A stretch of DNA of 15,209 nt from Oscillospiraceae bacterium. Lineage in GTDB: Bacteria > Bacillota > Clostridia > Oscillospirales > CAG-272. The stretch is from positions 1-15,209 of the forward strand of contig SVQJ01000025.1 in assembly GCA_015065395.1 (NCBI GenBank), written 5' to 3'. Shown here in pieces: positions 1 to 5,208 of the stretch; the stretch's first letter is position 1, and every line of letters begins with the position of its first letter. The notes below the pieces were generated by a model. It did not search any database, was not told the DNA's origin, and worked only from the letters and a program-made list of their open reading frames with translations. Position numbers and translations under genes: made by a program.

Positions 1-91
1 GCACTTTTCTGCCGTCAGCAGTCTTCATTCTCTTTCTGAAGCCATGCTCCTTCTTTCTGTGGAGCTTCTTGGGCTGATATGTTCTAAGCAT
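1..91 (-). CDS. rpmH: 50S ribosomal protein L34, 5' part (runs off the left edge)
   Basis: L34 is a small basic protein of the large ribosomal subunit. The first 30 codons are visible on the minus strand. They begin MLRTYQPKKLHRKKEHGF and continue RKRMKTADGRKV, the highly conserved L34 core (family pattern: xRTYQPxxxxRKxxHGFRxRMxTxxGRxV). The ATG at 91-89 is preceded by a full Shine-Dalgarno sequence (AAGGAGGTG) seven bases upstream, so the start is secure. L34 is usually 44-45 residues, so about one third is missing. In most Firmicutes rnpA follows rpmH on the same strand and dnaA lies divergently upstream; here the upstream neighbour is instead a leucine-rich repeat gene on the same strand. 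Confidence 0.97.
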   Translation of the reverse strand, partial: MLRTYQPKKLHRKKEHGFRKRMKTADGRKV

Positions 92-179
92 ATTCGGCAC
101 CTCCTTACAGTTTTATGGAAAAATTCATTAATAATCGTTTCTATAGGGACAAATATCCCATTTCGCATAGGCATCAGTT

Positions 180-209
180 ATTATACACACAAATGCCCCC
201 GCTTGTCAA
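180..209 (-). promoter_or_regulatory. Sigma-A promoter of rpmH
   Basis: On the minus strand TTGACA (209-204) and TATAAT (185-180) are separated by 18 bases. Both hexamers match consensus perfectly, as expected for a ribosomal protein gene. Transcription should start near 173, giving a leader of about 80 nt before the rpmH ATG. The -10 element overlaps TTATACACA (181-189, plus strand), which matches the DnaA-box consensus TTATNCACA. Confidence 0.88.
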
Positions 210-276
210 GTATTTTTTTCAAAAATTCAGAGCTCAGTCATTTAATTTTACTTTTTTGCCTAAATTCAGCATGATT

Positions 277-1734
277 TCAGCCTTCCGTGACCTTCAAAGA
301 ATTCTCCTGTGCGTATTTCCAGGCAACGGAATCCTTGGGGCAGACCAAGGTGAGCTTATCACAGCCAAAGAACGCGTCCTTGCCGATCTCCTCAACACCT
401 TCACCCAGATAAATACTCTCGCAAGCCTCCATCACGGTAAATGCACAGTCCTCGATCTTTGTAACAGTAGCAGGAACGCTTATGCTCTTGATAGCCTTGC
501 AGTTTGAAAAAGCATATCCGCCGATAGACGTAAGCTCCTCAGGCAGACTCACCTCCTCAAGAGCGGTACAGCTTGCAAATGCATAAGAAGGTATCTCCTT
601 TACCTTTTCGGGAACAACTGCCTTTTTCATGCTGACACAGCCCGCAAATGCATACACACCCATACTCTCTACGCTCTCGGGTATGTGGAAATCTTCAATA
701 GAGATACAGTTAAAGAAGGTATAATCTCCGATCTCCGTTACCTTTTCGGGGATCCTGAAATCCCGAAGCTCAACGCATGTATTGAAAGCGCTGGACCTCA
801 ACGCCGTTATACCGTCGTGAATCTTTACGGTAACGAGCTTCGTGCAGGAATTGAAAAGGCCTTCCTCCACACAGGTCACTTTTTCGGGTATCGCCGCCTC
901 CTTAAGAGCTACGCAACTGTCAAACACATAACCCTCCAGCACTTCAAGGGTAGAAGGAAGGGAGATCTCTTCAAGAGAGGTGCAATAAGCAAAGGCATGA
1001 TCTGAAACCGTCTTTACCCCCTCGGGAAGAAGGACCTTCTCAAGCTTTGCGCATCCGTAGAAGGAATAAGCTCCTATATCCGTAAGTCCCTTAGGGAAAT
1101 TCACCTCTGAAAGCACGCTGCAGCCGTAAAAGGCTCCGTCTCCGATAACAGTAACGCTTTCGGGGATCACTACCTTTTTCAGCGCGGTACACTCGGTGAA
1201 GGTTCCCTCCTCCACCGCGCCTATTCCCTCGGGAAGGGCAACGGATTCAAGGGCTGTGGCACTCCAGAAAATAAAGCTTTCGATATACTTGATATTCTCA
1301 TTGAAACGTACTGTTTTCAATGTCTTATTGTTCCAAAAGCAACTGTATCCCACGGTTGTGACCGGCTTTGAGCCTATCTTTTCGGGAATAGTCAGCTCCT
1401 CGGCGTCTCCCCTGTAATAGGAAAGTGTCGCGGTCCCATCATCATAAAGCGCGTATATCCAATCCCCTTCAATAAGGCCTGCCTCTTTAAGAGAAGCGCC
1501 GCCCGGGTTCTTTTCGTTAGTTGTTGAAGCAACCTTTGCGACGAAATCATCTTCATTTTTCTTTCTTTTTGCTTCCTCGGAAAAAAATGCGCTGTAAAGT
1601 ATCAGAGCAACTCCGCACAGAAGGATGACCACAGCGGCAATCACTGTTATGGTAATATGCTTTTTTCTTTCCTTTTCAAGAGCCTTTTGCGCTTTGCGCT
1701 TCTTAATCACCTGTTCGCTTATCCTTTTTTTCAT
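277..1734 (-). CDS. Membrane-anchored BspA-like leucine-rich repeat protein
   Basis: A 485-residue protein. Its basic N-terminus (many K/R in residues 1-26) is followed by one hydrophobic segment at about 27-50 and no obvious cleavage site, so it is probably anchored with the N-terminus inside and the bulk outside. Residues about 101-475 are some fifteen tandem units of roughly 23 residues with the pattern LxxVxIPExVxxIGxxAFxxC, typical of the LRR_5/BspA family of surface proteins in oral and gut bacteria. The C-terminal SVAWKYAQENSLK resembles the usual cap of these repeats. Such proteins mediate adhesion or ligand binding in some species; the ligand here is unknown. The ATG overlaps the stop of the upstream HTH-membrane gene (ATGA), with GGAG four bases before it, so the two genes are co-translated. 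No convincing terminator follows the stop codon; the next element is the rpmH promoter. Confidence 0.88.
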   Translation of the reverse strand: MKKRISEQVIKKRKAQKALEKERKKHITITVIAAVVILLCGVALILYSAFFSEEAKRKKNEDDFVAKVASTTNEKNPGGASLKEAGLIEGDWIYALYDDGTATLSYYRGDAEELTIPEKIGSKPVTTVGYSCFWNNKTLKTVRFNENIKYIESFIFWSATALESVALPEGIGAVEEGTFTECTALKKVVIPESVTVIGDGAFYGCSVLSEVNFPKGLTDIGAYSFYGCAKLEKVLLPEGVKTVSDHAFAYCTSLEEISLPSTLEVLEGYVFDSCVALKEAAIPEKVTCVEEGLFNSCTKLVTVKIHDGITALRSSAFNTCVELRDFRIPEKVTEIGDYTFFNCISIEDFHIPESVESMGVYAFAGCVSMKKAVVPEKVKEIPSYAFASCTALEEVSLPEELTSIGGYAFSNCKAIKSISVPATVTKIEDCAFTVMEACESIYLGEGVEEIGKDAFFGCDKLTLVCPKDSVAWKYAQENSLKVTEG

Positions 1735-2228
1735 TTTTCTCCATCCTTCTTCTTCGATTTTTCAGAAACACGAAGCCCCTTACATGCAACCCAAATGCAC
1801 ATTACAAGTCCCGTGACCGCTACTGCCCCCAGCACTATCAAAGAAACTCCCATTGCCTCGAATATTGATCCTTCATAGCCTACTCCCATCACTCTCATGA
1901 ACAGGAGCAAAGCGCCGGCAAAGCCCGTAAATATCATTATAAGTCCCGTAACGAACGGCCAGGTCCCGAAGGGAGATGGCGCCGCGGTCTTATCGTTGGG
2001 AAACATAGCCTTTATCTCCCCAAGCCTCTCAACACCGAAAAGAAGGGCGTTGGAGCTGACACCGAGCTCCGCGCTCAACGCGTTAACAGTGGGAGTATCG
2101 GGAGGAAGATCATCATTTATCCATTTTTCTATACTGCCGGGCTCAAATCCCAGCTTCTCTTCTATTTCCGCCGCAGTTTTTTCCGATCTTTCAATAGCAG
2201 CCTGCAATCTTTTGCCAAATGGACTCAT
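1731..2228 (-). CDS. XRE-type helix-turn-helix protein with two C-terminal membrane helices
   Basis: A 165-residue protein from the chosen start. Residues about 5-68 (from FGKRLQAAIERSEKTAAEIE to NALSAELGVSSNALLFG) resemble the Cro/C1-type HTH fold. Two hydrophobic helices follow at about 89-112 and 122-148, and the tail is lysine-rich. It is probably a membrane-tethered DNA-binding or regulatory protein. An in-frame ATG at 2243 would add five residues but has no Shine-Dalgarno sequence and would lie only about ten bases from the predicted transcription start. The ATG at 2228 has AGAGGA six bases upstream and is preferred. The gene overlaps the leucine-rich repeat gene by 4 bp. The target operator and the stimulus are unknown; the divergent MATE gene is one candidate target. 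Confidence 0.82.
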   Translation of the reverse strand: MSPFGKRLQAAIERSEKTAAEIEEKLGFEPGSIEKWINDDLPPDTPTVNALSAELGVSSNALLFGVERLGEIKAMFPNDKTAAPSPFGTWPFVTGLIMIFTGFAGALLLFMRVMGVGYEGSIFEAMGVSLIVLGAVAVTGLVMCIWVACKGLRVSEKSKKKDGEK

Positions 2229-2259
2229 ACAAATTCCTCTCATAGATGATATCTTAATA

Positions 2260-2288
2260 AGTATATCACAGACCCTTTCTTTTTTCCA
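2260..2288 (-). promoter_or_regulatory. Candidate promoter of the HTH/leucine-rich repeat pair
   Basis: On the minus strand TGGAAA (2288-2283) and TATACT (2265-2260) lie 17 bases apart. The -10 matches consensus at 5 of 6 positions and the -35 at 4 of 6. The predicted start near 2253 leaves a leader of about 25 nt that holds the AGAGGA ribosome-binding site of the 2228 start. It is back to back with the promoter of the MATE gene. Confidence 0.42.
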
Positions 2289-2313
2289 TAGCTATTTTGT
2301 AAATTCTGACTTG

Positions 2314-2342
2314 TTGACAAATTATAGGGAAAGTAGTAGAAT
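2314..2342 (+). promoter_or_regulatory. Sigma-A promoter of the MATE transporter gene
   Basis: TTGACA (2314-2319) and TAGAAT (2337-2342) are separated by 17 bases, the optimal spacing. The -35 is perfect and the -10 differs from consensus at one position. It lies 36 bp upstream of the MATE start and about 25 bp from the divergent promoter. Confidence 0.82.
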
Positions 2343-2377
2343 GGTATCGTATATTTATGAAATACGGGACGGAATAA

Positions 2378-3778
2378 ATGGAAGAAAAAACAATGAAGCA
2401 AAACAAGATGGGCACCTGGCCTATAGGCAAGCTCCTTATATCCATGGCTATCCCCATGATGCTCTCCATGCTTGTTCAGGCACTTTACAATGTGGTTGAC
2501 AGTATGTTTGTGGCACAGATAAGCCAAGATAAGTATGAGCTTACCGCCGTGGGCCTTGCTTTCCCCATACAGAATCTTATGATCGCCTTCGGCACGGGAC
2601 TTGGAGTGGGTATAACCACATCCATTTCTAAAAACCTTGGGGAAGGAAACAGAAAAAGAGCAAACAGAGCCGCAGCACAGGGACTTATCGTTGAGCTTGC
2701 GAGCTGCCTTATCTTCACCCTTGTGGGGCTTTTCCTGGTTCCCGCATTCATGGAAAGCCAGAACGCAAGCGCTACGGTCATTGACTGCGGCATCAAATAT
2801 CTTTCCATCTGCTGTATCTTCTCCGTGGGATTTTTCACCCAGGTGGCTTTTGAAAAGCTTTTGCAAAGCACCGGCAAGACCCTCCATTCAATGATAGCGC
2901 AGGCAGTTGGTGCCATAGCAAATATTATCCTTGACCCGATCTTTATTTTCGGCCTTTTGGGTGCTCCGAAAATGGGCATTGAGGGTGCTGCCGTTGCCAC
3001 TGTCATCGGTCAGTTCATCAGCGCGGCAACTGCTATGACTCTTCATTTCGTATGCAATAAAGAGCTTCGTATAAGTCTTTCCGATTTCAAGCCCCATGCT
3101 AAATTGCTGGGACGTATCCTGAGCATCGGTATTCCTTCTGTGTTAATGATGGCCATCGGCTCCGTTATGAACTATTGCATGAACGCTATCCTTCTGGGGA
3201 TGAAAAAGGTGGGAGAAACAGCCGCTACGGTCTTCAGCATTTATTTCAAAATGCAAAGCTTTATAATCATGCCCGTTGTGGGTCTCAATAACGGGATGAT
3301 CCCCATCGTTTCCTTCAATTACGGCGCAAGAAACAAGGAAAGAATAATCAAAACAATCAAGCTCAGCGTTATCGGTGCCGTGTGTATAATGGCAGTGGGT
3401 ATCTGCATTTTCCAAATAGCTCCCGGTCTTCTTCTGGATATGTTTGACGCAAGCGGCGCCATGAAGGACATGGGAATCGTCGCCCTCCGTATTATCAGCC
3501 TGAACTTTGTTTTTGCAGGAGTATGTATCGTTACAAGCGCAGTGTTCCAAGCCCTCGGAAACGGATTTTTCAGTATGCTCGTTTCCTTCGTACGCCAGAT
3601 AATCGTGCTGGTTCCCGCGGCTTACCTGCTTTCCCTTTCCGGAAAGGTCTCGCTCGTATGGCTATCCTTCCCTATTGCTGAATGTGCTTCCGTTGCACTT
3701 TGCATCGTTATCTTCATGCATCTCTATAAAAAGCACATAAAGCCCTTGGGAATAACGGAATATGTTCACAACTCATAA
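2378..3778 (+). CDS. MATE family efflux transporter
   Basis: A 466-residue polytopic membrane protein matching the MATE (multidrug and toxic compound extrusion) family in length (about 450) and in sequence. Near the N-terminus is PIGKLLISMAIPMMLSMLVQ, then YNVVDSMFVAQ, then LAFPIQNLMIAFGTGLGVGI, which is the characteristic first-helix region with the VDSxFVG-like motif. The second half repeats the pattern (IGIPSVLMMAIGSVMNYCMN, then a VVGLNNGMIPIVSFNYGARN stretch typical of helix 7-8). Members use Na+ or H+ gradients to export cationic drugs or metabolites; the substrate cannot be read from sequence. Two starts are possible. The ATG at 2378 has a weak GGGACGGA upstream. The ATG at 2393 has GGAAG eight bases upstream and would shorten the protein by five residues. 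The gene is monocistronic and divergent from the HTH/leucine-rich repeat pair. Confidence 0.93.
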   Translation: MEEKTMKQNKMGTWPIGKLLISMAIPMMLSMLVQALYNVVDSMFVAQISQDKYELTAVGLAFPIQNLMIAFGTGLGVGITTSISKNLGEGNRKRANRAAAQGLIVELASCLIFTLVGLFLVPAFMESQNASATVIDCGIKYLSICCIFSVGFFTQVAFEKLLQSTGKTLHSMIAQAVGAIANIILDPIFIFGLLGAPKMGIEGAAVATVIGQFISAATAMTLHFVCNKELRISLSDFKPHAKLLGRILSIGIPSVLMMAIGSVMNYCMNAILLGMKKVGETAATVFSIYFKMQSFIIMPVVGLNNGMIPIVSFNYGARNKERIIKTIKLSVIGAVCIMAVGICIFQIAPGLLLDMFDASGAMKDMGIVALRIISLNFVFAGVCIVTSAVFQALGNGFFSMLVSFVRQIIVLVPAAYLLSLSGKVSLVWLSFPIAECASVALCIVIFMHLYKKHIKPLGITEYVHNS

Positions 3779-3830
3779 CATAGAAAGGCTGTAAATAGAA
3801 CAACCGAATCACGGCTTGACATCCCGAAAC

Positions 3831-3872
3831 AAGAGCCCTGTAAATGCTGAATTCAGCATTTACAGGGCTCTT
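3831..3872. terminator. Perfect 42-bp palindrome between convergent genes, probable bidirectional terminator
   Basis: The sequence from AAGAGCCCTG to CAGGGCTCTT is its own exact reverse complement over 42 bases. As RNA it gives a stem of about 19 bp with an AAUU loop on either strand. It lies 52 bp after the MATE stop and 75 bp beyond the dockerin-gene stop, where a shared terminator is expected. The U-tract is weak on both sides (CUCUUCUU and CUCUUGUUU), so another role for the palindrome is not excluded. Confidence 0.65.
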
Positions 3873-3947
3873 CTTATGAATTTCTGTTAATCTGTAAAAG
3901 AATAGGCGCGCCTGCTTCTTTTGCAGTCCATTTGAGCTCTGAACTCC

Positions 3948-5081
3948 TTATGCTCTCGGGTCGCAGCCGGCGACGATGCGGATAAGTATCAGAACATCCT
4001 TCGCATCAATTTTGCCATCCATATTAAGGTCTGCTATGATCGCTTCCGGTTCTTCGCTTACTCCCGATATTACAAGCCTTAAGACATATATGTCTTTAGC
4101 ATCGATTTCACCATAATTATCAATTTGACCTGACAATGACGATAAATTATAACAATCTCTCACAATACCGTAATTATTGCATATCAATCCTGCTTCCTCG
4201 GCCTTCCATTTCCATAATAAGTTTTCATTATATCTCCCCGAAATCTCAACTCCGACACAGGACACTAGTTCAGGAGAGCTTTTGGTATTGATAGTACAGT
4301 TTTCAACAAGTCCATCCTCGCCAACTTCGTATGCAAAACAAACCCAGTACCCTTCAAAATTTAAGTTTTTCACTACGCCGCCGTGATCAATCGACCCAAA
4401 AAGAAACCCTTCAAGGTATTTATCCCATATACGTTCAAACTTTATGGTATGTCCGTCACCGTCCAAAACTCCTGTAAACGACATTTTACAATAAATCCAT
4501 CCGGGGTAACAATGGTGCGGACTTACTATACCATAATCTTCATACAAATCGTCATAATACTTTTTTTGTTCCTGCAAATACTGCAAATGTTCTTCGCTTT
4601 CAATCTTTATTACAGTTCTCTTAGTTGTACCTGCATCAGGGTGAATAAACTCAAATGTAGTGTACAAGTCACCATATCTTCCAACAACCTCTTCATAGCT
4701 CTTTTCAGGAACACTACCTCCTATTTCAAAAGCATCAAGGCCATAGCCAAGAGAAAAATAAACTCCGGGAGAACTTACTTCATATTTGCTCCCATTGTAG
4801 AAAGGAGAAACCGGATACCAGCTTTTGATATCATTTGTCAGCCTATAATAGACCTTCTCTTTACGGAGATCATAATGTTCAATATTGTACTGATAAATTG
4901 AGTTTACATCCTCAGCAGTACTAATAAGATACGGATCCTCCTTTGTTCCGCTGCCGCCGCTGAATTTATATTTATTTGTTATTTCAGTTTCAGAGTTTTC
5001 GCCTTCGGCGGTAACACCCAGCGATGAAACTACTGCTAAAAGCATTACAAAACACAATATTATCGACAAAATTCTTTTCAT
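3948..5081 (-). CDS. Secreted protein with C-terminal type I dockerin-like domain
   Basis: A 377-residue protein. Residues 1-25 form a Sec signal peptide (MKRILSIILCFVMLLAVVSS, probable cleavage after VTA). Shortly after cleavage comes GSGTKEDPYLISTAEDVNSI, a motif seen at the start of GLUG-like and beta-helix modules of clostridial surface proteins. The middle region (about 70-315) is not recognised; a stretch with VLDGDGHTIKF suggests beta-helix-like turns. Residues about 317-377 resemble a type I dockerin, a calcium-binding module that docks to cohesins. The second repeat (DLNMDGKIDAKD, near 351-362) is canonical. The first (QIDNYGEIDAKD) keeps the end of the loop but has lost the Asp at positions 1 and 5. 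The ATG has AGGAGGT six bases upstream. Base composition is visibly more AT-rich than in the metabolic genes. No cohesin or scaffoldin gene is in the window. Confidence 0.8.
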   Translation of the reverse strand: MKRILSIILCFVMLLAVVSSLGVTAEGENSETEITNKYKFSGGSGTKEDPYLISTAEDVNSIYQYNIEHYDLRKEKVYYRLTNDIKSWYPVSPFYNGSKYEVSSPGVYFSLGYGLDAFEIGGSVPEKSYEEVVGRYGDLYTTFEFIHPDAGTTKRTVIKIESEEHLQYLQEQKKYYDDLYEDYGIVSPHHCYPGWIYCKMSFTGVLDGDGHTIKFERIWDKYLEGFLFGSIDHGGVVKNLNFEGYWVCFAYEVGEDGLVENCTINTKSSPELVSCVGVEISGRYNENLLWKWKAEEAGLICNNYGIVRDCYNLSSLSGQIDNYGEIDAKDIYVLRLVISGVSEEPEAIIADLNMDGKIDAKDVLILIRIVAGCDPRA

Positions 5082-5120
5082 GGTATTACCTCCTGTTTTG
5101 TTAATTTACCTTACATCTAT

Positions 5121-5149
5121 ATTTTACTGTATTTTCTATTTTTTGTCAA
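5121..5149 (-). promoter_or_regulatory. Sigma-A promoter of the dockerin protein gene
   Basis: On the minus strand TTGACA (5149-5144) and TAAAAT (5126-5121) are separated by 17 bases, with A/T-rich DNA between. It lies just downstream of the terminator of the preceding gene, so the dockerin gene is its own transcription unit. Confidence 0.82.
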
Positions 5150-5168
5150 CACCATGTTTTCGACATAG

Positions 5169-5200
5169 AAAAATCCTCTTCCTGTTTTGCAGGAAGAGGA
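5169..5200 (-). terminator. Intrinsic terminator of the beta-helix gene
   Basis: On the minus strand an 11-bp perfect stem (TCCTCTTCCTG / CAGGAAGAGGA; positions 5200-5190 and 5184-5174) with loop CAAAA is followed by TTTTT (5173-5169). It begins nine bases after the stop codon of the 949-residue gene. Confidence 0.9.
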
Positions 5201-5208
5201 AAAAAAGA

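Noticed and set aside
92..276. Replication origin next to rpmH
   Set aside because: Only one DnaA-box match is present, with no cluster of boxes and no dnaA or dnaN gene; the neighbour is a leucine-rich repeat gene on the same strand.
277..1734. Tandem DNA repeats in the leucine-rich repeat gene as a CRISPR or satellite array
   Set aside because: The repeats are degenerate at DNA level and are explained by the 23-residue protein repeat.
1897..2499. 200-codon plus-strand frame opposite the HTH gene
   Set aside because: It is the shadow of the HTH-membrane gene, runs across both divergent promoters and into the MATE gene, and has no ribosome-binding site.
2240..2887. 215-codon minus-strand frame and other frames opposite the MATE gene
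   Set aside because: The His/Lys/Gly/Ser-rich composition has no family resemblance, and the plus frame encodes a complete MATE transporter.
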